Shown: piece after piece, positions 12,201 to 25,299 of the stretch
How positions within the stretch are numbered: the stretch's first letter is position 1
How the letters are laid out: every line of letters starts with the position of its first letter
From: Salminus brasiliensis
Lineage: Eukaryota > Chordata > Actinopteri > Characiformes > Bryconidae
Length of the DNA: 64,000 nucleotides
Direction of reading: 5' to 3'
Assembly: GCF_030463535.1 (NCBI RefSeq)
Contig: NC_132878.1
Span: 32,259,761 to 32,323,760, forward strand
Translations under genes and position numbers: made by a program
Notes under the pieces: generated by a model
Told to the model about the DNA's origin: nothing
What the model saw: the letters and a program-made list of their open reading frames with translations, nothing else
Database searches by the model: none

Positions 12201-13547
12201 ATTGTCTTTTTTCAACTTATTTACAATCAACATCATAGCTATTGTTCTTTATTTAAGAGCAGGGACCACCAACCCACCGCATCACACATGAATCTCTTGA
12301 ACCTTTTACTTTTAGCTGAGCAAGATTTTGACTTTGACAACTCAGTTTACTTTTACTGTTACTTTTTCCACCCCTGCTTTTACACTATATAGAGGTTCTT
12401 AATATTGAACAAAAAATATTTTCCACAAACCAATTAATAATAATGGTTCTTTAAAGTGCCATTCATTGGAATTCCATAAGGAATCAAATGTGACTCTTCA
12501 GTGTATTTGTGTGAAAGAAACCCTTATGGCATTATTTTTTATTTTTGAGAGCAAGACAATAAGACAGTTCTAACTTAGAGCACAACAACATAACAATACT
12601 ATTTAAGAATATACTAATAATACTTTCTCTAAAAAAATATTTAAATTTCTTTTTTTCCCCATAAACAGCCAATTAAAATTAATTGTATCCATTCAGACAC
12701 CACTAACAAAACCAACTGATGGAATTTCACTTGTAATATTTAATAATACAATAAACATTAGGCAAAGTATTATCAGAATGGAGAAATGGACACAAGTCTC
12801 TTGTATCACAAGTAATACACTTAAATATATACATTATCCAACAGTAAAAATAGTGAAAAACTGTGAAAAAGGTCTGTTAGTATTATATGTATTTAAATAT
12901 GAATCAAATTCTCTACCAGTTGAGATGATGTTTCAATTAAGGAAGGATTACACCGACTACAAAACGCAGTGAGGGTGCTGAAAGCTGGTGGTGCACACCC
13001 AAAGGATGTGATTTAATCACTGTGAACCTCATAGTGATTCACCCATCTACCTACTCAGCCATAATCAATAATCCTAATTTACCACTCTGTCACACAGGGA
13101 GCAGATGGAGAGCAGTGTTTTAAAATCATCATTTCACAGTCTGTCAGAGTGAGGATGCAGATTGAACCTGAGGAGGATCCAGCAGTAAATTAAGCTCCTT
13201 CAGCGCAGAACTGCAGGAGTAATTAATCGAGCTTCTTTGAGATTTGCTTACACGGTAAAAGTCCGTTCAGGAGTTGCTCACAGAATAATGAAGACAATCC
13301 GTGGGCTCACGAGAAGGTGTTTTATTACCTGTTCAGTACTCCGTACTAGTGTCCAGTTCTGGTCTTGGACCAGGAGGCGTGCATGGGTGTCTAGCTATGG
13401 TCCTGGAGGGTCTTAGTACAGTACAGTTTGATGATTTCCCAGCTCAGGCACACTTGAATCGACTCAGCAGGAACCTACAGGCTTAGTAGATCTAGCCTCA
13501 GGATTGGAACTTGTGTTCATTTGATTCCTCGCAAGGACTTTTGTATC
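12201..13547. other. Intergenic DNA
   Basis: No gene is supported. A short segment near 12316-12376 ends in ctttttccacccctg, which resembles the terminal sequence of hAT-type repeats, and 12385-12530 contains GGTTCTTT-type MITE words. The rest shows nothing recognisable. Confidence 0.5.
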
Positions 13548-13870
13548 AACTTCACTTCAGCTACGAATGCAATGGGTTAGATTGTGTGGGGAATTAGGGG
13601 GGCATTACCCATGCGTTGTTTAAGGATTTGGTCAAGAATGGTATCCATCTATCCATCATCTTATCTGCATTTGTCCTGGTCACTGCTGCGGTGGGACCGG
13701 AGCCTACCTGGGACCACTGGACAGTTCCCCCTGTAGAGGGTGCCAGTCCATTGCAAGGTGCCACACACAACCACTCATTCACACACTCAGACCTAGGGGC
13801 AATTTATCACGGCCAGTTCACCTACTGTGCATGTTTTTGGTAGACCGGAGGAAACCCAGACACACACCAC
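13548..13870. repeat. Interspersed repeat copy 1 (atccatcta-type)
   Basis: It starts with acttcacttcagctacgaat, contains ttggtcaagaatggtatcca and then the common fish repeat with gtgccagtccattgcaaggt and a stretch ending in ggaggaaaccca. The same composite recurs at 14620-14960, diverged. It resembles an abundant teleost interspersed repeat; the class is not assigned. Confidence 0.7.
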
Positions 13871-14619
13871 ATTTAATATTTTTTCTGTAAATTCTGTAAA
13901 TAAACTGTTTAATAATTCTGCTTTAAAATGAGCAAAAGTGGGTCTCGACTTGCTGGGACTTATGCACATACTCTGGTCCATGTTTATAAATGACAGCATC
14001 AGAAACCACAATTAAGGCTATTAGAGATTCCTGAACAACCCCACACAGTCTGAGCAGAGTGTGTAATGAGACATGCAGTTAGCATTACGCTAACTGGGGT
14101 ATATGAGCTTCCATTACATTAGCCTTGCAGCTCCAGTGCTCAAGAAAAAAACTTCAGACTCCAGACAAGTGAGTGTTAATGTGTGGCTCACATTCCAGAG
14201 CCTCATGATAGGCCATACTCGCAGACACAGGCCAGGCAGAGTGGAGAGGAATCTGCAGCGTTCAGCTCTGAAGAGCCATCACTTCACTAACAGCCCAAGC
14301 TCAGAGCATGAATACTGATTAAGGTATTAAAGAATCAGCATTTCAGCATCTTAATAAATTAAATCAACTTGTAATTGCTGTACTGAAGTTGACACAGCAG
14401 TGAGGTCAGCTGTTAAGAATAGAGATCATCACTTGGGTTGAATTTTTACAGACATTTGGGACAAAAACTACATTTTGAATGCTTTTTTTTTTACATGAAC
14501 TCCAACTTGGACTCATCATACTGCCATATCTATAGTACACAAGACAACACTTACAGCATAAGGGGAGAAGGGGATGTTGTGTGAGGACACATTTGAACGT
14601 GGATAATGTACGTATCGTG
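13871..14619. other. Intergenic spacer between two related repeats
   Basis: No gene or known element was recognised; only short non-matching open frames are present. Confidence 0.5.
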
Positions 14620-14960
14620 TGTCAGCTTCACTTCAGCCAAGAATGCATTTGCTGGCCCTTAGATGGTATGGGGATTCCCCCCATGAGAAAATGGAGAGGC
14701 TAAATCAACGAGGGCACAGCCAATGCTTTCTTCCAGTATTTGGTCAAGAATGGCATCCATCCATCCATCTTTTTATCTGCTGGGTTTCAGAGCCATTAGG
14801 CACAAGGCAGGAATACCCTCTTTTTTTTATGACCAATGCCCCTACTATGTTTTTGGGAGGCGGGGGGATAGCGGAGTACCCAGAGGAATCTTGTGCAGAC
14901 ATGGGGAGAACACACCAAACTCCTTACAGACAGGGACCAGAGTCATTCATGAAAGACCTT
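14620..14960. repeat. Interspersed repeat copy 2 (atccatcca-type)
   Basis: A diverged relative of 13548-13870: it begins with cttcacttcagccaagaatg, later has ttggtcaagaatggcatcca, and ends in the gggagaacacaccaaactcc section found toward the end of full-length members of this repeat. Confidence 0.7.
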
Positions 14961-16526
14961 AACCATACCACCCTTAAATGTCCTTAACCATACCGCCCTC
15001 TTGTGGTTAAGGTACATTGGTGCAGTGATACAGGTATAGAAAAATGTTATATATTACGGCAATATATCCAGTAAACAGTTCCAATTATAAATAAATAAAT
15101 AGATAGCAAAAGTTCTAAAAAGCATGTGTTACTGTGCCAGTCTCCTTCCAAAATGAACCGAGAAGTCTCATCTGCTGTGTATAAAATGCAACACAGAATC
15201 TACTAAAATGTGTAGAGCTGTATTTTAAATTTGAATATTTTATTAAGATTTAAATTAGTTGTTTATATAAGCATTGTATTTACTGAGATGAAAGATCAAT
15301 CTTAATTTCTGCTGAGGCACACATATATATATATGTTTCACATGTAATATATGAATTGTTGGAGAGCAACATTACATCATTTGGTTTTCAACAAAAGCAT
15401 GTTTAATGTACATTTATTCAGAATCATAGGACTCAGTACTAAACACAGGCACCTCATGGGGGCCAATCTAAGAAGCATGCTATGCATTGTGAGAAATTTA
15501 GTCTTTAGAACTTTTCAGCTAATCAGAGACCATTTAGTGTACACTCTCTTTTCAGCTTTCACATTTACTGTCTGCACAGATTTGTGAATTTGTGGATGTA
15601 GATGACAAACTGGTTGCTTTCCATAGTAATTGTAATCAACAAGCCTTTATTTTGAACGGCAAGATATATAAGCAGTTTAAACAGACTGTCAAGAGTAAAG
15701 AGAAAATACAAAAATGAGCTTATTTTATCAAGTGTATGCCATCAAAAACATGAAGACAACAATGTTACCTTGGCACCATGAACACCATGTATTTATGGTG
15801 TAAATACAATGCATCAAAAACTAGCCAACAGGATGATTATTTTCACTGGTAGTACAAGCTTTGGAACCAGTAAAATTGCAGTAAAATTCATACAATACCC
15901 AATACATAATAACCTAAGTAATGCAGTACACTGCATTATACAACACTGCAGTATATAAACACTGGTAACATTTACAAACAGCACTGCAGTTTTACTGTTC
16001 ACCCCTCTGTCCACTTTTGGAAAGTAAGCAGAGTAAACAGATTCAAATGCTTGCCTATTGTTTCTGCTTCAAACACACCTTCCAGAACTGACTGTTCACT
16101 TGCTGCCTAATATATAGATCCCACAAGTGCCTTTTTAGCCAGATAATCAACGTTATTCACTTAGTTTCATTTTTACCAGTGGTTTTAACGTAAGGGTTGA
16201 TCTGCATATAGCAACCAGATTATAGTAATGTTTTGCACTTGCCAAGATGACATTTTATGTGCAGTGTTTAAATTTTTAATAAATCTCAAGAAAAGTGAGT
16301 TTTCAGGAAAAGTGAGTTTTTTACGTTACAGGTCAGCACTAAGCAATTCACACATTGTTCAGGTCTAAGTGGGGTATGTCCTCAAGAATATGACTATAAT
16401 AAGGCTGCAGAGAAAACTGTGGTGACCAATAACATTCGGAGAGACAGTCTGTGGGCATATCAATCAACCCCAAACCAACAAATCTTTACTTGGCTTAGTT
16501 ACCAAGCCTAATATAGTGTAGACACA
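14961..16526. other. Intergenic DNA downstream of TRIM gene A
   Basis: AT-rich, with no supported gene or recognisable element. It includes the 3' flank of TRIM gene A, which is transcribed leftward and stops at 16527. Confidence 0.5.
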
Positions 16527-19500
16527 TTATTGTGGATCACACAACCTCACCTGTCCCCTACAAACCCTGAGCCCAGCATAAAGTGGCTGAGTAAACATGG
16601 TGTGGACTGTATGTATGAGGGTCATTGTGTCAGAGACTCTGTAGAAGGACAGAATTCCTGCACTGTGATCCACATACACTCCTATTCTGGAGGTCGGTGC
16701 TGGAATCTCAGTCTTAGCATTGTTGTGAAAGAAGCAAAGGGGGAAACAACACTGCAGACTCCATGACTGACTGGTCTGTCCAAACCCAGGGGCATTACTG
16801 CATCCTTTCCTGGTGATTCCTTTATATGAGACAGATACGTACACCTGTGCGTCACTGCTCCACTCAACCTCCCAGTAACAGCGTCCAATCACACTCTCCT
16901 TACTCAGCACTTGCTTCCAGTAGGTAAATCTTTCTGGATGATCAGAGTATGGCTGGCCTCTCCAACTGTTCTTCGCCACTCTGTTGTCCTCAGACAGACT
17001 AAGGAAATAATTTACTGTGTTGGGATCCAGAGTCAGCCAACAGAAATCTGAAAGAATGAAAATACACATTTCAGGTTTAATTTCACAGACTTTGTTAGGT
17101 AATGCAGAACATTACTTCTCCAAGTCTCACATTGGTCTCAAACAAGACTTCACGATGTCTAGGAGAAATTATGGGAATAATGAGAAATAATGAGATCTTC
17201 TTTCCTCTGGATTTGCCTCCTTTCTCATATACAGTTGCATAGTCCAATAACCATAGTTACGTAAGTAAGTTCAACCGCATTCACATATTATCCTCAATAA
17301 TATAAATCACAAAATATCTGTTTCTGCGAATAGCTAAGCTACTAAAACATGACCTGATTAAAAAAGCAACAATGCTTCTTCATTTAAGTCTTTCCTTAAA
17401 TGATGGGCAAGGTTACTTTTTATTTCCATCTTTTCTCAGAAGTCCCATCTTCAGAAAATGGAGCAAATGTTTGGGAACTGTAAGTACTTTCTACCTTTGG
17501 CAAGTATCACAGCTTCTAAAGACTTTTTGCATCCAGCCTCCATCCGTTTTTCTTTCACCTATTCTCTTTTGAAGTCTATCCATAGATTTTCAATAATGTT
17601 TAGTTTAGGGGACTTTGAGGGCCATGGCAAAACCTTCAGCTTGCACCTCTTGAGGTAGTCCATTATAAGGTGTGTTTAAGAGTCACTATCCTGCTGTGTA
17701 GGGCATCGTCTTTTCATCTTCATCTTATCACAGATGGTGTGATGTGTGATTCCAGAATGTGCTACTATTTCATTGATTTAATTGCGGACCACACTTACTG
17801 TGGGCTGAGGCAAGGAGGGGAAACTCGAGAAACTTGGGCTTGAGACTTGAGGTCAGACTTACCCTTGTCAAGCAAAAACCGAGCAGTTGGAAGAGAAGGA
17901 CAAGCTGTGGTGGTAGTAGGGTGCAAATTATCCTCACAAAAAGAGGACTGTTTTATAGGTTGCGTAACATTGGAGAGAAGGTTTTTTTTCCATGGTTCTT
18001 CTCCCAAACGATAGTTATTAGTTTATAACTCCATTTAAATGTTCCTCATTGCCACTGGATACAAAAGCATGACTATTCACCCTGTGCTTAACAGTTGGCA
18101 AGGTGTTTTTTTCATGAAATTCAGCACCTTTATTTTCCCCAAAAAAAAGGTTATTTCTTTCACAAAAAGATTCCATTTTAACTTCATCAGTCCACAGGAC
18201 ATACAGGAAATGCTTTATAAATGTGTGCATCATGGAGGACAGTTGATCTTCTCCTTACATAACTAGTGCAGTGAAATTGTGTTCAATAAGTGCCCAAACC
18301 TAGGCTTTTTTGACACTGTAATTGAAAATGTTTTTTTTTTCTGCTTGCATGCAGAATGGTGTATGTGTGCTTTACATACACTGCAGAAACTCTTCTCTGT
18401 TTTTTGGCTCTGTGGGTGAAGGCATCTGAACTGGTACAGCTGTGGAAGAAACTAGAGAAAGAGACCAAATTGTTCAATTAAATCAATGAATGTGTAAGAT
18501 GTATAGACCAATATACACAGAGCTGCAAATTTGCTCTCACGAGTCGAGGGGACCAGCATTGGTAGACAGCAATTTCCATACATCAATGAAGCTACTAAAA
18601 CTAAATGAACACTAATGGCCATATTCTCATGACATCTAACACTTATACAGTGTGTAAATAGTAAAAACACAAAACAACAATATTATCAGGAGTAATGAAT
18701 CATGCATTTTTAAACAACAAAGAATATGGTGATACTAAACCATCTCACAATCCACCAAAATGCAAAAACTTGCACAAACTTAAATTACAACAGTAGGCAT
18801 AAAGGCAATTTTTGCATATATAATCATTTGTTGTTTTTCAAGTGTGAGCAAATAGGTCTGTACATTGTCCATTATCAATGATCAATTACAGAGAAACTTA
18901 CTTTATGCTTATGCTGCAAAAACATAACTTGCAAGGTTTGTCTTTCCAATGGGTTCCCATTAAAACCCTCAAATGTTGCTTGTGAACACTATATGAATAC
19001 TCCTACCAGGTCATTTAAGCCATACCTTTGTGTAAATCATAAAAATACATTATATGGAGGATATCATTCCACAGCTCCCCAACTCATCCCAGAAGCACTG
19101 GAGGGTGCACCATCCATCATTGCAGAGAACACAGTTCCACTCTTTCACAGCTCAATGCTGGGGGGGCTTTACACACCTCTAGCCCATGCCTGGCATTAGG
19201 CATGGTGCCAACAGGTTCATGTTTATCTGCTCCAGAGGGTGCTGTTCTATTGGCAGTACTTCCCTACAGTGACTGACATCTGTGTCAGCAGTGGGTGCAC
19301 TCATTAGAAGGTAAGTCCATAAACATTTTGTAGTTCACAATTATGAACATAAACATATCCACACATGCATTTAACCGGTACTGTGTGTGGGATGTATACT
19401 TACACTGCAGAAAATCTTCTCTACGTTTAGGCTCTGAAGGTCTTTGGATCTGAATTGCAGCAGCTGTGGAAAAAGAAGTCATGTTGTTCTGCGGAACGAA

Positions 19501-22251
19501 TGAATCAGGACATGCAATCAGAATTTCCATCAAGATGGGAGCTGTCCTTACCTTGTGGAGGGATCTGACTGAAGTCCACCATGCAGAGTTCCTCCAGTCG
19601 CTCTTTCAGATCAGAGAGAGATTTCTTCACTCCATCAAATGAAAGATGCTGATGGACAGTGATGCTGGCGTCCTCATAGCCAGAATAGACACACACAGAC
19701 TGGAAACTCTACAGGTAGGACATAACATGGAGAAAGTGAGTGACAAATCATCTCAGACCAGCCTCAATTCTTGAGACTTTAGACAGAAATATTTGTTTTT
19801 TTTATTTATCACTTTTATGAACTTTCTGAGGAACAGTTTGAGAAGCTTTCTAGGGATCAGCTGTCTCTATAGATCAGACAGATGAGTGTTACCTGGAGGA
19901 ACTGAATGTGATCCTCTGTGTGTAAAAGCTGCTCCAGCTCAGTGTGTCTCCTCTTTAGATCAGTGATCTCCTGCTCCAGCTCTTCCAGGAGTTCCTCAGC
20001 TCCACTCAGTTGAGTCTTCTCCTGATCTCTGATCAGCTCTGTTACCTCAGAGCGCTTTTTCTCAATGGAGCGGATCAGCTCAGTAAAGATCCTCTCACTG
20101 TCCTCCACTGCTGCCTGTGCAGAGCTCTGTTAGGACAAACACAAACACACATTTAGTGGACATGTCTCCTCTAAGATTCCTTGGATGATTGTAGTTATAG
20201 GAATTTGGTTAGTTTATCAGTAGCAAATATCAGTGATCCTCAGTGATATTAAAAGATTATACTATAAATATAGTATAATACTTACTTTACGGTCACCCAG
20301 AATCAGAAAGACTTTATTTAGCCAGGTCTGTTACATATAGCTTCTGTCCAATCAAAAACATTAGTTTTCTCTATGGTTTAAACCCAGTAGCTGCTCTGTG
20401 CACTGTGTACATAATTCTGGATTAATGGAACAATAAAGATGCTCTAAATTTACATTAACATCCATTCAAAGCTGAGAACATTTTGACCTTCTGCTGTAAA
20501 GTCACCACTTTGGAGATGCATGATTTTCATTGGAGAGCAACGGTATACTAGGGCACGTACTGAACAAAATCATTCTTCTGTCTTTTTACAATTTAGGACA
20601 TGTCAATTGCATAATATGGACACAAACACCAGAAGACTACACACAGCAAGTAGCAGCCAAAAAAAACACTATGCACTGCAAATAAGCCTTAGTAACAAAG
20701 CCTGTAATAAGCCTTAGTAATGAAGCAATACTAAAAGTGATAGGGTCAATCTTTATGGAAATAAAAACACAGTAGCTCTTGTAGAAGAAGAAAGCCCCAA
20801 CTTCAGCTACCAAAAATGTTGAAGATACCTCTGCTGGTGTTACATTTACAGTACTTCTTTGCTTATGATGTGCGGCTTCTACTAAATGCTATACGAAAGT
20901 GTGAGAACAATAAATTCACAGAACTATGAGCCTCTCAATGTCTGACAGAAGTGTGAAATGTGAAGTGTGCTTCTCCGGCAGCTCTCTGTTCACTACTACT
21001 TACCTTAAGAGTTTCCGCAGCCTGTTTCACCTCCTGCAGCTTCTTCTCTCTCTCCTGGATTCTCTGCTGGAATTTTTTCTGCATCCCCATTAGCTGACTC
21101 TAAGGGGAAATTATATTGAAATTGGTAGATAACTGCTTTAGAATTACATTTGACTGATATTTTAAACTCAAAGACTATATGGAGAAAAGTATTGGGACAC
21201 CTGCAAAATCAAGGGAATTAAAAAGAGTTTATCCTGCTTTTGTTGGAGTAACTGTCTCTACTGTCCAGGGAAGACTTTCTATTAGATTTTGGAGCACTGC
21301 TATGAGGATTTGATTGCATTCAGTTATAAGTGCGTTAGTGAGGTCAGGCTGTTGGATGATCACCATTCCACCAAATCCCCCAACTCCCCAAATCATCCCA
21401 AAAGTATTGGATTCTTTTTTTTTTCTTCAGTTGTATGTGTTTAGTTATATTACCTCTCTCCATCTCTCAGTAGTGTTAAAATAAAGATCAAATGACCATG
21501 TATTTAAATATGTAAAAAATGACAAAGGTTTTTACTTAGTGTCCTAAATTTGTCACATGACTCTATTAATGCACATTGCTATTTTCTGTTTACTTTTAAT
21601 TTAATAGAGCTTATAGTCAATATAATATACATTTAACTCATTTTGAGCACTTTTATCAGTTCTTACATGTTTCTGGGTTCTTTCTGTTGCAGCTGATACT
21701 GTGTCATGGCCTTTGTGGTCCTCCATCATACACAAGTAGCAGATACAAGTTTGGTCAGTGCGACAGTAGACCTTTATCACTTCATCATGATCAGAGCAGA
21801 TCTTCTCTTGTAGCTGTGTGGAGGCTTTGACCAGCTTGTGCTTCTTGAAGGCAGGAGACTGATAGTGAGGTTGTAGATGAGTCTCACAGTAAGAAGCCAG
21901 ACACACCAAACAGGACTTTGAGGCTTTGAGTTTTCTCCCAGTGCAGGAATCACACTCCACATCTCCAGGTCCAGCGTAACACTGAGCAGCAGAAGCAGAC
22001 TGGAGATTAGTCTTCTTCAGTTTCTCCACCACTTCAGCCAGCATGTTGTTTCTGCGTAGAGCAGGCCTCGGAGTGAACGTCTCTCTGCACTGGGGGCAGC
22101 TGTAGACCCTCCTCTGATCCTCCTGATCCCAGCAGCCATTAATACACACCATACAGAAACTGTGTCCACAGTTGATGGTCGCTGGCTCCTTCAGCAGATC
22201 CAGACAGATCAGACAGCTGAACTGCTCCTGGTCTACTGAAATGCTGGCCAT
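16527..22251 (-). CDS. TRIM gene A: RING, B-box, coiled-coil, PRY-SPRY E3 ligase (TRIM16/TRIM25-like), intact
   Basis: Predicted RING-type ubiquitin ligase of the fish TRIM family, cytosolic, probably innate immunity. Exons on the minus strand: 22251-21667, 21099-21004, 20126-19893, 19708-19552, 19463-19404, 17047-16527; all GT-AG, total 1653 nt, 550 residues, no stop. RING: Cys13, Cys16, Cys28, His30, Cys33, Cys36, Cys52, Cys55. B-box 1 (CDSCTGRKLKASKSC) and B-box 2 (CSDHDEVIKVYC, CYLCMMEDHKGHD) follow. Coiled coil is about 196-357. PRY-SPRY from about 378 shows LTLDPNTVN, YWEVEW and GVYVDHSAGILSFY. The start is the first ATG and is aligned with that of genes B-D, but this protein lacks their two extra N-terminal residues. 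The 2.3 kb intron before SPRY carries transposon debris and a second spliceable hinge exon at 18439-18380. The SPRY ligand is unknown. It could equally be called finTRIM-related. Confidence 0.9.
17450..18330 (-). mobile_element. Tc1-like transposon remnant in the TRIM A intron
   Basis: On the + strand it contains the reversed backbone of a fish Tc1-like element: tgtttgggaactgtaagtac, gcttctaaagactttttgca, cctgtgcttaacagttggca and acttcatcagtccacaggac. The frame is broken throughout. It helps explain why this intron is 2.3 kb while its counterparts in B, C and D are about 120-165 bp. Confidence 0.7.
18380..18439 (-). CDS. Second, possibly alternative hinge exon of TRIM gene A
   Basis: This 60-base segment aligns along its whole length with the hinge exon at 19463-19404 and with those of genes B, C and D. 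It has its own acceptor (TTCCACAG) and donor (GTATGT, the same donor as in B, C and D), is phase 1 at both ends and has no stop; it would read VPVQMPSPTEPKNREEFLQ after the split codon. Used together with the other hinge exon it would add 20 residues (570 in total); used instead of it the length stays the same. Expression is not shown. Confidence 0.65.
18990..19320. mobile_element. Non-autonomous DNA element fragment
   Basis: Related to a common fish element: ccacagctccccaactcatc and tcccagaagcactggagggt, followed by a gtgctgttctattggcagta end. It lies between the two hinge exons of TRIM A and belongs to the same family as 21178-21425 and 37740-38012. Confidence 0.55.
21178..21425. mobile_element. 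Non-autonomous DNA element (aaaagtattgggacac end)
   Basis: It begins with tatggagaaaagtattggga, a terminal motif shared (inverted) with the right end of 37740-38012, and includes tcctgcttttgttggagtaa and ccaaatcatcccaaaagtat. It sits in the intron between the RING and first coiled-coil exons of TRIM A. Confidence 0.65.
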
Positions 22252-22304
22252 TTTCCTGCTCTTACAGACTGAGAGAGAGTGAGAGAAAGAGAGGACGAAG
22301 CACT

Positions 22305-22313
22305 TTCTCTGAA
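22305..22313 (-). promoter_or_regulatory. GAS-like motif upstream of TRIM gene A
   Basis: TTCTCTGAA fits the STAT site TTCNNNGAA and lies 54 bases upstream of the start codon. The same nine bases lie 50 bases upstream of TRIM C. A single short match is weak evidence by itself. Confidence 0.3.
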
Positions 22314-24394
22314 CTGAGTAGGAGTGGCTTCCTAGTTCTGAGGTTGTTGAAGTGTCATGGGGAGAAGGAGGTGGAGTGAGAGTGAGAGGAGGAGACTGAA
22401 AAACAGAGCAACAGAGTGTTGTGTTTTATGTTTATGGATTCTTTATTTACTTATTAATGCACAACATTGACTTCTGTTTTAACTGTGATATTAGAGATAT
22501 TAACATTTAGCTACACTGTAGCCTAAAAATAAACTTTCATGCTGTTTAGGCAGTACATATTATAATAGTTAAACTGCTCACTGGGACAGAGTCCACTAGA
22601 GGGGGCCAGATCTTCTTTGTTGCTCTTAATGTGAGCTCTTGTGGTCCAGTTCTGTGAGCCACAGCCAGACTTGTTAAAGTTATCTATAATTTGTTTATTA
22701 GTTTAATCCAGTTAGTTTAGTATTGCTGGTTGTTCTCTTTTATCTTTATGCTGCTGACAATCTTGCCCAAATAAGAAACCTGATCTGCACAGGTTTAGCT
22801 GAAGATGGTGAGCCAAATGGTCCCTTTAGAAATGCACCCATAAAACATCAGTTGTCATCTAAACTTCTAAATCTATGTGTCTCCTGCCTTCACATCTGTA
22901 ATCAGGCTGCACAGACTGCATTTCATTTTGTGGATGTATGTCGACAAACATGAAGCTAAATGTTGCAGCTGAACACACCCAGATCATGAACACACCTGAT
23001 TGATGACTTAATAGTTGATTTATTGTCTAATTAAAAAGTAACAATGAACATTAAAGTTTACTCAGTTTAGTCAGGAGCTCCAGTATAATATTAAAATAGA
23101 CAAATATTGTGTACATTGTTTAACATTGTGACAAACATATTGTCTACATTACCAGGCCTACATATAAACAGAGAACAATAGTAGTAATAGTAGAAACTCA
23201 TATAGTGCCTATATGATAATGATAATAATATTTGCACTCATTTTATAATCCACTAAAAGTTAAATCACTAGGTGAACTGTACCCATATGGACAGCTGCTT
23301 TAGCTATTAGTCCACAATTCAACCCCCCAAAAAGTTAAATTATTAGCAAATTAATATTAGCAAAGAATGAACTTTGATCTTACACTTTAACTCTCAAGAC
23401 TGAAAATGGAATGTCAATGACTTTATGCAAAATCAATTTTATGTTAAATTTCAGTTCTGACTAATTTAAATAGAGTCAATATTCAATAGAGAGTTACATA
23501 TACCACATTAGTTTCAATGTAAGAATTTGCACAAGTCAGTTTTCACTTGTAAAATTAAATCTAAGCCCAACCTCAAAGTGCATTAGTGAATTTTCAAATT
23601 CAAAACTCAGAAATATGTAGATCGTCATAAATAATAAAATAATTATTTTAGCAATGGCATCAGCACATGTGTATCAGGTGCCAGAGAAAAACTGTACAGA
23701 GCCTTGTTTGTGTTTACACTAACTTCCTGTCAGTCACTGTATTAGACACTCCTCAATGTCCGAGTACTCCACCCTCATCTGCATAATGCTCTGTTACTCC
23801 ACCCTCATCTCCTCAATGCCCCGCTAGTCCACCCCATCTCCGTCTGTTTGGGCAAAACAACATAGAGTAAGTCGATAAGTGGCCTATGTGTCAGGACAAG
23901 AAACACTAATCAGGAGTTAGCATTGGAAGTGCTTTTCCAAAAAGGACATAATTATTATTATACACAAACGGAATAAAATTGGAATGAGATTTAGCAACAT
24001 TCCTCCTTGACAGATTTCCTGTAAACATTGGACATCTGAATAATGTGCTGAACTATTTCACTGACAGATCTTACATAACAAATGGAAAAGATAACACTAT
24101 CACTTAGAGAGCTGATTAAAGCGAAGCTTTGGGTGAACCTCATTAAAACTCATATGTAGTACTGGTCAGCTAACTAGCTGACACAAACAGGGACTAACTC
24201 ATAGGAGTTCATTTCAAAGAAATATTGGACAACAAAAACAGCTGTCTACTGTTAGAGCAACGAATCAATAGAAGATACAAACTCTGAGTGTGTTTATATG
24301 TCATAATTTCACTATCAAGATGTTTAGTAGGTAGCAACACAAATCAGGGTAAAATGCTAACACCATCATGGCTGCCAAAGTAAAGATATACAGT
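22314..24394. other. Intergenic DNA between TRIM A and TRIM B
   Basis: About 2.1 kb without a supported gene. The first 130 bases are purine-rich leader DNA shared in part with the other TRIM copies. Near 23742-23850 a short motif of the type actccaccctcatctcctca is repeated about three times. No transposon was recognised. Confidence 0.5.
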
Positions 24395-25299
24395 TTATTC
24401 TGGATCAGATAACCTTACAGTTACCTGAAAGATCCGATTCCAACCACCAACCCAGAATCCAGCGTAGAGAGGCTGAGTGAAGGTGGTGTGGACGGTGTGT
24501 AGGAGAGTCATTGTATCAGAGACGCTGTAGAAGGATAGAGTTCCTGCACTGTGATCCACATACACTCCTATTTTGGAGAATGGAGGAGCTGAGAGCTTAG
24601 TCTCTCTGTTGTAGACTCCAGGACTGACTATTGTGCTATGTACACATATCCCCTACTGCTCCACTCCACCTCCCAGTAACAGCATCCTCTCACACTCTCC
24701 TTACTCAGCACCTGACACCAGTAGTTAAATCTCTCTGGATGATCAGAGTACTGCTGCACTATGCCATTGTCTGTCGCCACTCTGTTGTTCTCAGACAGAC
24801 TGAGGTACTGATTTACTGTGTTGGGATCCAGAGTCAGCCGACAGAAATCTAAAAAAAAAAGAAAAAGAAAATAGGTATATTTAGGTGATTTGCATTTTCA
24901 TGCGCTGTATACAGTAAAGTATTGTATTAGATCAGTCGTTTCTATTTTTTTTTGTGTTTCCACATACACTGCAGATGGTCTTCTCTGGTCTTTAGCTCTG
25001 AGGGTAAAATCATCTGAACTGCTTTAACTGTAGAGACAAAGAGAACAAATGATCCAACAGAATACTGTATATGCAGACCCATATAGGCTAGTCTATCCAG
25101 AAAGAAGCAACAGCAGATACACTGTAAAATCCATTTAAAGTAATTGGGTTTTTATATAACTGAATAATGTTTGAACCATGGAAATGCTCCGTTCTATCAG
25201 CAGGAGAACCACGCTTTGGTTCTAAACCAGCACTGAACAGTCTTGGCCAAGGCTCACTTGTAAAAAAGAGAGACTACCCTTCTTAAATAACAATAACAT

